Origin: Calliopum simillimum
Lineage: Eukaryota > Arthropoda > Insecta > Diptera > Lauxaniidae
Assembly (NCBI GenBank): GCA_951812925.1
Contig: OX638368.1
Location: 25,793,187-25,857,186, forward strand
Direction: 5' to 3'
Length of the DNA stretch: 64,000 nt
In this document: piece after piece, positions 11,461 to 24,793 of the stretch
How positions within the stretch are numbered: the stretch's first letter is position 1
How the letters are laid out: the number at the start of each line of letters is the position of its first letter
Notes under the pieces: model-generated
What the model was told of the DNA's origin: nothing
Seen by the model: the letters and a program-made list of their open reading frames with translations, nothing else
The model's database searches: none
Position numbers and translations under genes: made by a program

Positions 11461-13194
11461 TTCTGTTTTCTTTACTCTTTTTTTTGTTGATGCCGTGCAC
11501 AGTATTTGTTCTAAGAGGGATTTTTCATATAAAAAACGAGGAAATTTAATGCTAAATTTGTGCCGTTATATATGGGTAAAACATCTTTCTGTTGGGTTTG
11601 AACCCCAAAAATCCCCCCGTGTGCCCGGCCTTGCTCATTTTGAGAATCTTAAGCACACTTGGAACAAAATGGTTTAGCAAATAATGGCTTAAATTAAGCA
11701 CTAGTTGTGGTTTTTGATAAACAAGCAAAACAGAGCTTGAATTAAACGAAAAATGGGCATATAAATTTATTTTTTCATGTTCAGAAATGGCATGCATTGT
11801 GCACAATTGGTCCTAATTATCAAAATTCGTATTATGCCCGATCAAATTGCGAACAAGATGCATACATTTTGGGTTGATTTATTTATGAAAATTTTTGGCC
11901 CGATTTTAGTAAATTTGTTTCTCTCCGTGAAGTTACTTTCATAGTTCTCAATGGGACACCGATAGTAGTCTGCACATGTATTTTCGTTATTGCTGCGTGC
12001 AATTAAACGTGCAAGTGTCTTTGTGTGTGAGTCAGCTGGTTGGAAAAAAGGGCTTAACTAAAATGGTAAAACAAAAAAAAGTAAAAAAGAACCTGACTGA
12101 TTAAACCTAAACCCAACTAGTTTGTTTCATAAAGCAGCTCCAAATGAATAAATACATCAATATTTTTGTATCTATGTACGAGTATGTGTATTTGCATGTG
12201 TTTATATATAGATGCATTAAAACATTTGTATGAGTGTATCTATGTAACACTTATAATCGGCACAACAGACCATCAACGACCGACCAGACCACAGCAACAG
12301 CAGGTTTTCTTTTTGTTTAATATTTTTTCTTTTTTTTTTTCGTTTTTATCTTTTTTATCATTTTTTCTCATTTACTTTTGACCCGCAAACTACTGCGTTG
12401 CTTTTACTGCTGCTTTTTCTGTTATTCTTTGCACAAATACGAAGAATACTTTTGTATTTAGCAGATATAAATGAAAGCCAACTAACCAAACCAACTGTAA
12501 GAAGAAAATAAAAAAAAAAACTGGATTTTAAATATTTAACTTTTTCATTTAATGAGTACAAAGCGAATGTTGACGAGTTCTTTTACTCCACTTTAATGTT
12601 TTCCGTTGTTGCCGCTTTTTGTGCTCCATTTTCTACTTAACTTCTTCTTCAATTAAAAAAAAAAAAATAATAAAAAAAATTAATCAAACATCGCTTAAAC
12701 TGGAAAAAACAGCGATAATTTTCATTATATTAATGAAAATAAAACATTCACTTACATATCCACTGTTTGAAAGACCATATTACATACACATATCAAAGAG
12801 AAAATTTAACTCTGTTTAAGATATTATTTCTGAATTCGAGGAAAAGAAAGATATCCTTCAATATATTCTGAAGCTTTATATTTATTAAAAAAAGCTAGTT
12901 AATTTTCTTAGTACAGATTTTTCCACTCCAAGTTAAACCTTTTCCACATCATATAAACCTGTGTAGCGGGTTTTTTTATTTTCTACTTCTATCATTTACC
13001 AATATAACACAATTTCTTAATTTAAACTCAACAATGTATGTATTCTCCTTTAACTCTAGGAGGAGCATAGGGCCTTTGACTTTGATCTCTTGCCACGATT
13101 TCGCTATTCTTGGATTTCCTTTTCCATCGACCTTTTCCAGTAGGTAAACTCAACAATACTTGCATAAATTTATCAAATATCCTTTTTCATTTAA

Positions 13195-13475
13195 TTTTTG
13201 AAATGTTGAAAATAAACTTAAAAAGATTTTAAGAGATTTATCCTTTACATTTGGCGCCCAACGTGGTGCACGAATTAAATCTTAAACAGACAAATTCGAA
13301 AATTAGGTTGATTAAAATACAACTTAAAAAATAAAAATAGAAAAACAATTATAAGGAAAAATAAGAGAATCACCCATTTACATTTGGCGTCCCACGTTGG
13401 GCGCCATTTAAAAAAAAAAATCATATTATTTTAACTAAATTTCGCATTTGTCTGTTTAAGATTTTAAGTTCGAAA
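13195..13475. repeat. LTR/primer-binding-site remnants in inverted arrangement
   Basis: A site at 13252-13269 matches 17 of 18 positions of TGGCGCCCAACGTGGGGC, the complement of the tRNA-Lys(CUU) 3' end. A second, minus-strand site at 13389-13406 also matches 17 of 18. The flanks TCTTAAACAGACAAATTCG (13280) and its approximate inverse at 13444-13472 show that the two sit in an inverted pair. These look like ends of old LTR retrotransposons without coding sequence. Confidence 0.5.
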
Positions 13476-14074
13476 AAGATAAAAAAATTTTATTTTCTAC
13501 ATTTCAAAAATTAAATGAGTAACCTAAATGCAAAACCAGATGTATCCAGTTCAAACAAAACCGAGAAAAACGCAAAAACGATTAACCATTGATTCCTTTT
13601 AGATGTACAATTATTTGGTAGTTTTCCCTGGAAAGTTTTCCAGGATTTTTGCAAATGAGTTATTTTATAGATTTCGATGTGCTGTAAATGTGCTTTAAAT
13701 CACGATAACTCATAAACTATGAGTTACACGTTTAAAAAAGAAATATCTATTTTTAGGGAATTACTTGCACTAGTTACATATTGTTTTTTTTTTTTCGTGT
13801 AAAATTAAGAAAAAAAAAAACGGTTTGTCCTAGAAAAAATTTTTTTAATGCATTTTGTAGACCGTTCATGAGAGATCGCGACTTGAAAATCATTCAAAAC
13901 TGAACATAGTAGTGTGCATACTACATGCGAAGTAGTGGATTATCGGTCATTGTTGCTGTGTTATGTTGGTTGCGTAAAAAACAAAAAAAACATTTCATGG
14001 GTAATTCCAAGAAATTTTTAAAATATTGAAATATTATGTTTGTTGTAGGCTAGCCAAAATTGTCCCACTTTTAA

Positions 14075-14420
14075 AATGAAAAGTACAAATATTTCGGAAA
14101 AATGTTGCTAGGATTTTCTTTAGAACTCTTTGAGCCCTATCCCGACTCCAATCAAAACTCCTCTACGAAGTCCTTTTCGGAAAATTTTTTCTAATTTTTT
14201 GCAAAAAGTTTGCTCTGTATTTTCTTAAGAACTCTTCGAGCGCAACCTAGAACTCCGATCAGAACTCCTCTACGACAAAATTATCACTTTCGGATACTTC
14301 GAAAAAAACCGAAAGTTTTTCTGATTTTTCAATTAAAATGAAAAGTACGAATATTTCGGAAAAATGTTACTAGGATTTTCTTTAGAACACTTCGAGGACT
14401 ATTCAGATCAGTAATCAAAA
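14075..14420 (+). repeat. Imperfect ~130-bp tandem repeat
   Basis: The phrase AAAATGAAAAGTAC(A/G)AATATT opens units at about 14075 and 14335. A diverged middle unit at about 14210 shares TTTTCTT.AGAACTCTT(C/T)GAG and AACTCCTCTACGA. About 2.7 copies are present; the AACTCCTCTACG phrase recurs once more near 14525. Confidence 0.6.
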
Positions 14421-16065
14421 TTGTTTTTTGTTAGAAATTTTTATATAAAAAAATTTTTCACTAAAAAAAAAGTATAGGGTAAAGAACTCCAGAACTCTTT
14501 CTTGTGAGCTCAAAAATGTTATCAAAACTCCTCTACGTGAAAAACATGGCGCTGAACAAAAAACGGTACACCTCCGATTTTTTGTCCAATTTCGTAGAAC
14601 TATTTCGAATTTTGTGCAAGAACTCTAGAACTATTCCCAACGGACTCGAACTGTAAAAAAATTTTCGGTTTTCGAAAATCACCGCGCCAACTTCACATGA
14701 GTCACTTTTGTTCTACGCTGACACCCTTGATTTAAAGAGCGCAGACGTAAGCGCGTTGTGTACTTATAGCTTCTCAATATTCAGGGCGAGGGTGGGTATT
14801 TTAATTTTCGGAGTTTGAAAAAACCCTTATATGATTTATATATTTTGCATACTCTCTGTGTATGCAATCTTTACCTTGAATAAAATTAAATTATTTTTTT
14901 TTTTAGTGTTTTGATTTCGTCTTAAATTGAGAAACGTGCTTATTAACTAACTGAATATGTGTAGAATGATAATATAACAGTACTTGAAACGTCTAACTGT
15001 ATGACATTTTTATTAATTACCTTGATGTTTTTCTTTTTTTTTCGACCATCTCATTTTACTCTTTGGATTATGCATCTAAAATTCACCTTTCTCATTTTTG
15101 TTTTAATGTTTATGTTTGTTATTAGGAGAGTGCTGTGTGTTTTTATAAAAATAAAATGTGCAGATAAAAACTGTTCTAAGTAAACCGGAAAATGTTTATT
15201 GCTTTGAAAACATACCGACGTGAGTGTTTATACATATGAGGAGTATACATAATCCAGGCAAACAGTTCTACAATTCTACATTTTTTAAATAGTTAAACAA
15301 TGTGATTGCATTTAAACAAAAGAAAAAAAAAAAAAAAAACAAATTTCAATAATAATATGTAATGTTTACAAAACAAATTTAATACCTTAAAAAAGGCTAA
15401 AAATAAAATTCAGATATTTAAAAAAAAGTGCTAAATAAGTTTAAAAATTTCACAGAAAACCATAAAATTGTTTACAAGAAAAATAAATTCAATTACGATT
15501 CAACAATAATTACACACGGATAATAAATAACAACTTTAAAAAGCTCATTTGCCTTTTACCCATCAGAAACCAACGTGTATTTATGCAACTCTTGTATACA
15601 CAGGGAGAGATAAAACTACTGGCGGTCTTTTCTGCAGCGCGTTTATTTAGTTGAGTAAGTGTAATATTTATAGTATTTTTTTTTTTTTTGAAACGTGCAT
15701 TTCTTCTTGATTTTGAAATTTATTAAGTAAGTTTCATATACATTCAATAAAGCCTACCTCAATTTAGATACTTATGTGGAGTAAGCAAAATGCTGGTCAA
15801 TATGTATTTTAAAAAAATTTCTGTAACCCACTATGTGTATAAAATTTAAAACAAGAATTCTGTTCTTATTCTTTATTCTGCGACTCACCTTCTTTTGTAT
15901 ATTTTTGCTAATTTTATTCTATTGATTTATGCTCAGAACTAAATATCTGAGCTGTTTCTAATGTGACAATGGAAAACAGCACTATCCCAAAAATATTTCA
16001 TGCATAAATTGTACTTTAAAGTGCCAAATTATCAGTCATCTGTCATGTTTCTTTTTTGAAATAAG

Positions 16066-16600
16066 AGTAAACCCGGGTGATATGTTATAACACCATTCCT
16101 GCGGTGTGTCACTTGTATATTAGAGAAAACCTCAAATTAATCAGGTAAAAATAAACTGAAGGTCTTACCTGACTAAAATTTTCCGATTCTGGAGTGGCTG
16201 TACGCTCAAGCGTTTCATATTTGTACTCCCAAATATCTTATAACGTGAAAAGAGAGAAATGGCATCCAATTTCTGAGGGTGCCATTTCTCCTTTTTGGTG
16301 TATACCTAATAAAAGTGTCACCACGAGTATTCATCCGGAAACGAAATCACATTCAATTCTGTTTATATGGTTTCAAATTTTATGTTTCAAATACTCACCT
16401 CTCGAAATATATGCAAAAAAAAATCAGCCGTTTACATTCCCAATTTTTTATTTTTTTTGAATCGAGCACATAAGTAATTACAGCAACTACTGCCACGAAG
16501 TCTATCATATAACTGAATTAAATTGTGTCCATATTTGAATGCTACGGCAAATGCAAATATTTATATTGAAAGGGGTGCCATATTACCTACGGGTTTACCC
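16066..16600. mobile_element. Small TIR element (GGGTAAACCCG ends)
   Basis: The left end AGTAAACCCGGGTGATATG pairs with the right end CATATTACCTACGGGTTTACCC as an imperfect inverted repeat. The interior (~535 bp) has no transposase. The right ~90 bp is repeated directly at 17629-17734, which carries the same terminus (CCCGGGTTTACCC). Confidence 0.5.
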
Positions 16601-17628
16601 TGTCAGAATATTAGATCATCTCACTATTACACTGGAGACATTAAAAAAAAACTAGTAAGTGTTACATTTGGACTGCCCAAACATCACATAATCTATACTG
16701 CGTATTTTGCTTATATGTGAGGTGCCATGCCCTTTTGTTCGTGGTCGCCTGGTTTTTGGTCGGAGCTTACCTTTACTAACTGAGTTTTTACATCGGAGAT
16801 GCCACACTTTCTTGTCCGATTTCCTCTAGTTTTTGCTCTGAGCTTGCATTTACTGTTCTGAGTGTTTGAGTGAAATTTGCTTGGATTACCTCAAAAAACG
16901 TTTTCAGGATAGCATTTTGAAGCTTTTGCCTATATGGGAGCTGCTACGCTTCTTATTTTGTTTAACATGGAAATAGCACTTTTTAAAAATCACTTCTCAA
17001 GCTATTGTCAATACCAATAGGTGCTAATTAGTAACAATTCACTTTGTTAATTTTTACCCGTAATCAGAAAGTTTGGTTTATAGCCAAAATAAAGTGCACC
17101 TTTTTTTTGATTTTATTATTTTTACAATCTTTCTGTTATTCAGCTAATATACTGAAATGATTGATCGCAAAATATTTTCTTTAAAACCCCATTGAAACCA
17201 TCATCATTAGTGATACGTTATCGCCGAGACTTGTATATAAGTCAATTTTATTTATAGACAAGTTTGTAACTACATACATACATTCATACATATGTACATG
17301 AATATATGTACCCGCATGACTGTATAACTGAAGCACAGAGTTTTCATTATCTGTAAGTACTAGTTTTCATTAATTAATTAAACATTCTTGTTATTAACTA
17401 ATTATATTGTTATGGCGGTTTTGTTCTATTTGGTGTGTTAATCAATAAATCCTAAAACTGAGATTAAAGCAGAAATTTATTTTGAATTATTGACACTTTA
17501 ATATGGAAACATTCTCACAAATTTTGCAAATATGCCAAATTCGTTGCAAATCTCTATTTTTTAATAATCATTCTTATACCTATTGCAAGTACAGCTAAAC
17601 GAACGACTCAACACGAAGTCTCTCTCGC

Positions 17629-17734
17629 AGCTGAATTAAAATGTGTCCATATTTGAATGCTATCAAACCTGCAGATATTGAAATTGAAAGGGGTGCCATA
17701 TCACCTGCGGGTGCCACCTCTCCCGGGTTTACCC
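17629..17734. repeat. Second copy of the right end of the 16066-16600 element
   Basis: Shares TGTGTCCATATTTGAATGCTA and GAAAGGGGTGCCATAT with 16511-16600 and ends in CCCGGGTTTACCC. The left half is missing, so this is either a truncated copy or the far end of a longer composite spanning 16066-17734. Confidence 0.5.
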
Positions 17735-18824
17735 TATGTGAACGATATTTTCTAAGTCACATAAACGAAAAAGTGCAGATGAAAGTAAATTATGCGATTC
17801 GTTAAAATATTTAAAAATAAAAATTTTAATAAATTACGTCAAATGTATACGTACGTCATACAAAAATATTAAGTAAAAATTATTTAATACATTTGATATG
17901 ACAACAGAATGTTCATTTTTTTTTTTTCAATATCAAACTGATAATTCCAAAATCGAATAGATAAGCCAACCAACAAGCACATTTTGATAGATACACATAC
18001 ATACACATCGGTTAACTTATCTCTATCTTAAATCCTCACTATGAATCAAGTAGACACTTGATAAATATGATGTGTTTTTATTTTTATTTTCAACGACAAC
18101 CGTCAATGGACGATTGACCTTTACATGCTATGTTAGTAGATTAATGCCGAGTGTTTGTGCATACACATGCGTATATTCTTATGTATATGTATGTATCACT
18201 GTGTATGGTATATGTATGCTATTCAATGTAGATACTAAAAATTCTTTTTAAAATCCCCTATTTTAAATGGGGGCCTATTTCAACCAAACCTCTGTTAATT
18301 ATTAGTTGGTTTATTCAGGAACGTAGTTGATTGATTGAGGGGGAGAGTACATGATCATTTTTCAGTCTCTCAATAATAACCTGATTTGTTTACCAAGCTT
18401 ATTCACAGCTTCGAGTGATATAGTATGCAATAACGACATAAAACCACAGCCATAGAGATTTTTTTACGAAATTCTCAAATCAGGCATTGTGTACCTTGGA
18501 ATATTGCGGAAGATCAGCTTGTCAAATACTGGCGATATGGTTGGAACTATTTTTTTTTTAATCCATAATCCATTCAATCCCTGTCAGCAATTGATGATAA
18601 GAGCCTGCACAATAAATCTTGAAATACAGTGTAGTTTTTTTCACTCGCACATTTTACACTGAACTGAAGTATATAATCCAAAAATTCAACATTCAAATCT
18701 TCATTGTACTGATTTCTTTTTAACACTGCAGTTCACTGTCTTGCTGTATCTGTGTCAAAACAACATAATTCTAGCAAATACTTCAGTGTACTGTATTTAT
18801 TCTTGCACATTAGTTCCATTTAGT

Positions 18825-19602
18825 TGTAAAAAACGTTTGTTCTCGCTGGAAACTCCATAATTTATCAAATGCTCAAAAAAAGGCTCGCATCATTTGGTGT
18901 AAGGAAATGATTAAAAAATTCGACCGTGGTGCTTCAAAAGACGTTTATAAGATCGTGACAGGTGACGAATCATGGATATATGCGTATGAGCCGGAAACAA
19001 AACAGCAATCGACAGTGTGGGTATTCCAAGACGAGCTAAATCCAACAAAAGTTGTTGGTGGAAGAATCACAGCGAAGCAAATGGTTGCCTATTTCTTCGG
19101 CCGAATGGGTCATGTGGCCACTGTTCCGCTTGAGCAACGTAGGCCGGTCGATTCTGAGTGGTAGACAACTATTTGTTCGCCGCAAGTCTTCGGAGAAATT
19201 CGTAAAACCAACCCCCGAAGACGAATCATTCTCCATCATGACAATGCGAGCTCTCACACATCTCGTAAAACCGGTGAATTTTTGAGCAGTCAAAACATCG
19301 AATTGATGACTCATCCTCCGTACAGTCCTGATTTGGCACCCAGACTTCTTCTTGTTCCTGAACATCATAGGTAAACTGCGTGGTCAACGATTTACGAGCG
19401 TCGAAGAAGCAGTTGAAGCGTTCAAAAACCATGTTTTGGAGGTTTCTCAAGAGGAATGCGAAAACTGCTATGGCAAATGGTTTGAACGAATGTAAAAGTG
19501 CATTGATCATCAAGGGGAATATTTTGAAAAACAATAAAGCCATTTTCAATTAAAAATGTTTGTTATTATTTGCTATTCCCGAAATATAAGTAGTGCCCTA
19601 CG
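18825..19602 (+). pseudogene. Mariner transposase pseudogene, 5' truncated
   Basis: Read on the + strand from about 18838, this encodes the middle and end of a mariner-family DDE transposase. The linker ends CSRW...HNLS, the first catalytic Asp lies in TGDESWIYAYEPETKQQST, and the WVFQDE block follows, then a TAG at 19162-19164 where a tyrosine is expected. Downstream are the second Asp in LHHDNASSHTS and PPYSPDLAP, then a frameshift near 19340 that removes the third Asp from frame. The C-terminus continues in another frame to about 19540, and a likely 3' TIR (CCCGAAATATAAGTAGTGCCCTACG) ends at 19602 before a TA. The N-terminal DNA-binding half and the 5' TIR are absent. It is inactive. Confidence 0.9.
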
Positions 19603-19652
19603 TATGGAGGTGAAAATATGATTTCATATACTATACGTATAAGTAACTAATA

Positions 19653-20205
19653 AACCGTATTCACGATCTTGTTGCATCGTAGCAAATGCAAAATTATTTC
19701 AAATTACAAAAACAAATTCTATTGAATTTTCAAAAGCAAGAGTCTTGTAAGCAATACCAAATTTGCAACACAAAAACCTATTGCACGATTGATTTCCAAT
19801 AGTCTATTGTGACTGATTTTATTTTTTTCATTTGTGATTGGCACAATTGCTTAATGACTTTTATGTTTTTGACAACCGTTTTTGTCTCAAATTGAAATTA
19901 AAATGTAAACAAATACAATTAAATTTAAATTTTTTCGTTTTGGCTTAATTAACAAATTAACAATTGTATGTAATTAATAAAATTGTGATCTTTTTTTCTA
20001 AATAACGCACAATTATTCAGCAAAATTTTTTTTAAATCAAAATAAGATATGAAATAAATTTTAAATTCAAAAAATATTTGACAGCAAAACAAAAAACAGC
20101 TGTTCTGAAACGTTTGCAATATCAATTTACAACAGTGTGTGCTCACAGTTATTTACTCTTGCAAATTTGCATTTGCTACGATGCAACAAGATCGTGAATA
20201 CGGCT
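19653..20205. mobile_element. MITE with 38-bp perfect TIRs
   Basis: CCGTATTCACGATCTTGTTG... at 19655-19692 is repeated exactly inverted at 20166-20203. The ~550-bp interior is AT-rich and non-coding. It starts about 50 bp to the right of the mariner pseudogene end. The terminal phrase (CC..ATTCACGA) resembles that of the MITE at 57396-57648. Confidence 0.8.
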
Positions 20206-23200
20206 ATAATCAAGTTTCGACTTAAAGTCCACGGTACAATTTTGAAGTATGGGTCCGTGGTAAAGGTTAATATTAGAAAGCTATTTACGAACTGGTGAAC
20301 ATGAAACATCATAATTGATCCAAAGAGTTAACGTTCCTAGGTAAATTTGTTAAAGTTTGACAGACGAAGTACCTACCCAAGTTATTTTTAGTTGTTTTGG
20401 CACCACCACTGTGCCTTAAATATAAATTTTAATAAATGATGAGCAAAATTAAATCCTTTCGCTTGATTGGAACACTAAATACGCTCTCCATATTTTGTGC
20501 CCCTAATGTCTACCCTTGTTCTCAAGTTCTGGCCTATACGCGCCTGTTTGTTTGTTGTTTGTCGAACCAACTGTACATATGTAGCACCCCATGCAGCGAA
20601 TGAGCTCGCATATAACATATGTTTAATGATTGGTTTAATCCCTATTGGAAACGTTGCGCTGCTTTTGTCAATTACTTAAGGATCATAAGTAAATGGTAAT
20701 GGAGAATAAAATAGAAAAAATATTTGCAATTACCTAAGCCTGATTTTAAAAATAATTTGAATCCTAAAATCACATTTGCGAAACAAATATTCGAAAGAAT
20801 GAAAGAATCATGGATAGTATAGAATAGAAAGAATGTTTGTTTCGTTCAAAAACATTTTTTGAGCATGCTTGATTTCCTAGACATGCCTGTACAAAAGAAA
20901 CGAAAGAGCATTTAGTACGGTATGCATGCCAAGCACCCCAAAGAGGCATGACTCATTCTTCTATCATGTTGTATTTTTGTAACTGGGTATGTTTATAATT
21001 AATATTTATTTAAATGTTCGTCTTCTTCAGCATCAAAAATTTTAACAGTATATTAACATAGATTAGAGGGTAATAGGCTTGAGGGGGTGCCACACCCTTT
21101 AAAAACAAAATTTAACATATCTCTGAAACTGTTGCACACATATGAATGAGATTTAGCACAAAAGTAAAAGACTGAGATAGATAACATCCTGCAATTAATT
21201 CAATATAAATTTATCAACATCCATTTGATTGGGGGGGTGCCATGCCCCCTAAAAACACAAGTTTTTTGCTGTTCTGTTGCACAGTATAATCAGTGATTCA
21301 CCTAAAATATTACTTATGTCAAATTTACTATTTGTAAACTTTAACGAAATCTGTCAACAATCAAATTTTTTTCTCTATATATGAATTCTAAGGTAAAAGT
21401 CGGCTCAAAAAAATAAAAATGTAAAAAGCTGGTTTTTCGCATTGGGTTACCTTAAATGGATTTTATGTGTAATTAAAAAAAAAAAGAAGCAGAATGAATA
21501 CTACTTATTTCATGCTGTTCATTTTTCACAATTGTCGCTTGTTTTAAATTGCATATAACATGCGAGTACACATAGTAACATGGGAATGTCACTCTCTTAC
21601 TCATAGTATATTTCCTTCTTAGCAACTGCAAAGCAACTGAAATTTGACATTGAAGTGTTTGTTCGAAAAGAATCTTGTGTTTATCCTTACTATGGTCTGC
21701 AGCCTCTTTACCTTGTGATGATAAACTTGGTAGGAGACAGCAAAAAAATAAAAGAAAACTTTGAATACGAGTAGTTAATATTCACACTTGTTACCTGACG
21801 ATTTTTTCAAGTGTTCTTATTAGAATACATGGTATATTCATGAACTGAGTAACTACGTAGCATTTTTTTTTTTTTTTAATCGCTGGGCAACATTTTAGAA
21901 CCACCTTTTCCACTTATGATTAAAATGATTTCGTTAATTTTCATGTTATAGTATATTAAACTTAAACTATTTTTAGTTTCATTTTTTTTTTTTTTTTTTT
22001 TTTTTGAGACATGTCATGTTTTTCTTGCTTATTTATTTATTGACTATTAATAGAACTACTCACTCTACAATATCCTAGTACATTTAAGGTGCAAACGGTC
22101 AAAGATACTTTATATGTATACTGCTATTGTTGGTGTTCATTCAACTTGATATAATCTACTTATGAACCGCGCTGTTCACACGACGTGTAACAAACAAATT
22201 TGTGAAAACTTAAAAATTTGTTTCCTTTTTAAATCGATCAATAAATTTTACACATTGTTAGTCACAATATTACCCTATATTGGTGATTCTACTCACAAAG
22301 GAGTATTCTGCGACTTTCCTAATTTTACATATATTTTTGTAACAATGCTTTATTGATTTATAATCAAAACTAATTCATACAAAAATTTAACTTTGAAGTG
22401 CCAAAACCTCAGCCTCCTGGCATGTGTTTTTTTTTTCGAAATTATAGCTTTATTGGTAGATTTACAGTATTTCAATAGTCTTTCAATGTAACTGTCAAAT
22501 TTTGCAATAAATATGCAATTTTATTAAAAAATATGTGATTAAACTTTGTCACTCTACTTTTACCTCAGCCTCCTGGCACATCAAAACAATAAAATTTTTG
22601 ATGAATTTGTTTCAAATCCAAAGCATTTTAACGTAGAAATCTATAATTTTGTTGTTGAGCGTTGTATTGACGATTTATTGACTGAAAAGATAAAAAACCT
22701 CAGCCTCCTGTATTTTAGCAAATAGCTCGAAATAAGATTATTTGCTTTTAGGAACTCAGCTTGCCAAGCTAATTTTTCTTTTAAACGGCCATAAAATTCG
22801 TGACCGGCCCATTTTAGAAAAGTACAAAAAAGACACAAACTGAACTTACAATAGATACAAAAAATCAAAATGTTGGGCGATAAAATAAAGCATTTTCCTT
22901 CCTTCGTGAGATGAATCACCCATATGTTCCTTTTAACGCTTTATTACAAACATTTTTGTAATGTTACATACTAAATATATTATACTTCACTAGACAATCA
23001 ATTTTGCTCGGATTATTTTTTTCTTTTAAAGATTGTAGGGTAAGGTGGGGTAGACTCGTGCAGTTTTAATTTTTTGGCTAAAAAAACAAACACCTTTTTC
23101 AAAATCACCAGTGTGCTATTGAATAAGCACGATATTAGGCTTCTAAAGTATTGTATGCTAAAGTAAGTACGATGCAAATTTGGGCAGTGGCAGATTTTCC

Positions 23201-23308
23201 AGTTATGCTCAAAACATACGAATGTGTCCCTCATATGGAACGTGGGGTGTCCATTATTACATGAAAATAAGGCGATTAATTTAGATGTCGATCTGATGGA
23301 AGAGTATA

Positions 23309-23886
23309 CGTGGGCTGCTATATATATTTCTGGCCTAGGCAACACTAATGTCAATAGCTAAAATCTGGCAACACCATAATAAAGTTTGACATTTTTTAGC
23401 ATAAGCGTACTCACAACGTTTTGATGTACAAGCGCTATTTGTTTTGTTTACAGTGAGTTAAGAAAATTAATTTTTCCTTGATAATTTAAGCGTTTGATAA
23501 ATTATGGGGTTTCCAACTAAGTGTTCATGCAAAATCGAATGTATTGGAGTGAAACTAATGCAACGGCCGTTTTTGGACGACCTTCACAGAATTCGTCTTT
23601 GAGCGAGCGTCGGCTACGATTGAATTCATTAAACCAGTTTTTCACAGTGCTATAGGATAGTGCTTCATCGCCATACAAAGATTTAAGTTCATCGATGCAC
23701 TCTTGTCGTGATAATCCACGTAAAAAGTTGTGAAAATTTATCGCACGAACATGTTCACGATTTAATTCCATTTTTTTGTCAAATTGATTTTTTCAAATTG
23801 ATTTGTCAAACTTTATTATGGTGTTGCCAGATTTTAGCTATTGACATTAGTGTTGCCAAGGCCAGAAATATATGTAGCAGCCTACG
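23309..23886 (-). mobile_element. Deleted mariner with long (~85-bp) TIRs
   Basis: The ends CGTGGGCTGCTATATATATT / AATATATGTAGCAGCCTACG are flanked by TA (23307-23308, 23887-23888), the mariner target. The inverted similarity runs on for about 85 bp (23309-23393 versus 23803-23886), far longer than the ~30 bp usual for mariner. On the minus strand, 23771 to ~23560 encodes the mariner N-terminal helix-turn-helix region (MELNREHVRAINFHNFLRGL..., with RQECIDELKSLYGDE and YSTVKNWFNEFNRSRRS). After RPKTAV the sequence jumps to fragments of the linker region, so the catalytic domain is deleted. The termini resemble the 3' end of the pseudogene at 18.8-19.6 kb, suggesting one family. Confidence 0.85.
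23517..23771 (-). pseudogene. Mariner transposase N-terminal fragment
   Basis: An 84-codon open frame. The first ~70 residues are the N-terminal DNA-binding domain of a mariner transposase (helix-turn-helix region, ending GRPKTAV). The last ~14 residues are out-of-frame sequence created by an internal deletion. It has no catalytic residues. It could at most bind its own TIRs, which is speculative. Confidence 0.85.
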
Positions 23887-23959
23887 TACTCTTGATTGGC
23901 AAATGTTTTTACTTTGAAAACTTTAGAAAATCTCGGGAGCGTCGACAAGTTAACTTATA

Positions 23960-24793
23960 GGGTAAGGGAGGGAAATATGGACCACCAATCTTTCTTTTTT
24001 AAATAAAACTCAAAAAACATAAAACAAAACAATGAAATTTATGTCATTCTTTAAAGGAAACAGTTCACCTTTCTTTTGATTCACTTTTAGATAAATAAAA
24101 AAAGTTAAAAAACTGAAAATATTCAAAATGAAGATAAAAAAAGTGTAGTGTTATGTGGACTATATAGTCCATATTGGCCCACATGTTTATTTGGTACAAA
24201 AGTTGCATATAAAAATATCAATTGCATATCCGGCACATTTTTCATGACTCCAAGAACGTCAGATTACACATTCAAACCAAAATTCGCCACGGTGATCTTC
24301 TGAGTAAAAGGTTTTACATTATATGCATTTTTCATCTTCTATTCATTTGTAGCTTACAAATTACAAATAATGAAAATCAGACTCGTCATGATACTTCCAC
24401 TAAATTCTCCATCTAAAGTAGATGATAAATACATTTGTTTTTTGAGGCTTTTTTCTTTGGTGGTCCATATTACCCGCACCACGTGTTGGTGAAATAAATG
24501 GTGTTTAATCAAAAACTCTTGTGGTCAATGAACATATTTGTGCTGATAAATTATAAATGGTATTCACTGATTTTATATAGTTAACCATTTATTTAAAAAC
24601 ACCATGTCTTTAAAGTGAAATAAAAGAACTTATCGGAATCATGCGGCTTCACCGAACGCTAAAATCGCACTGACATAAGCTTTAGTTATTGGCTTAACGT
24701 TAAAATATGAATAACGTTAAATCCTATGTACGCAATGGAAAATATCCATGTGGTCCATATTATCCACGTAGTCCATATTTCCCTCCCTTACCC
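23960..24793. mobile_element. TIR element with 27-bp perfect ends
   Basis: TATAGGGTAAGGGAGGGAAA... (23956-23982) is exactly inverted at 24771-24797, with TA/TATA at both edges. The interior has no transposase, but the phrase GTCCATATT (or complement) recurs at about 24166, 24464 and 24753, and GGAC.ATATAGTCC forms a small palindrome near 24157. This is a MITE of roughly 0.83 kb nested in 23037-24859. Confidence 0.75.
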
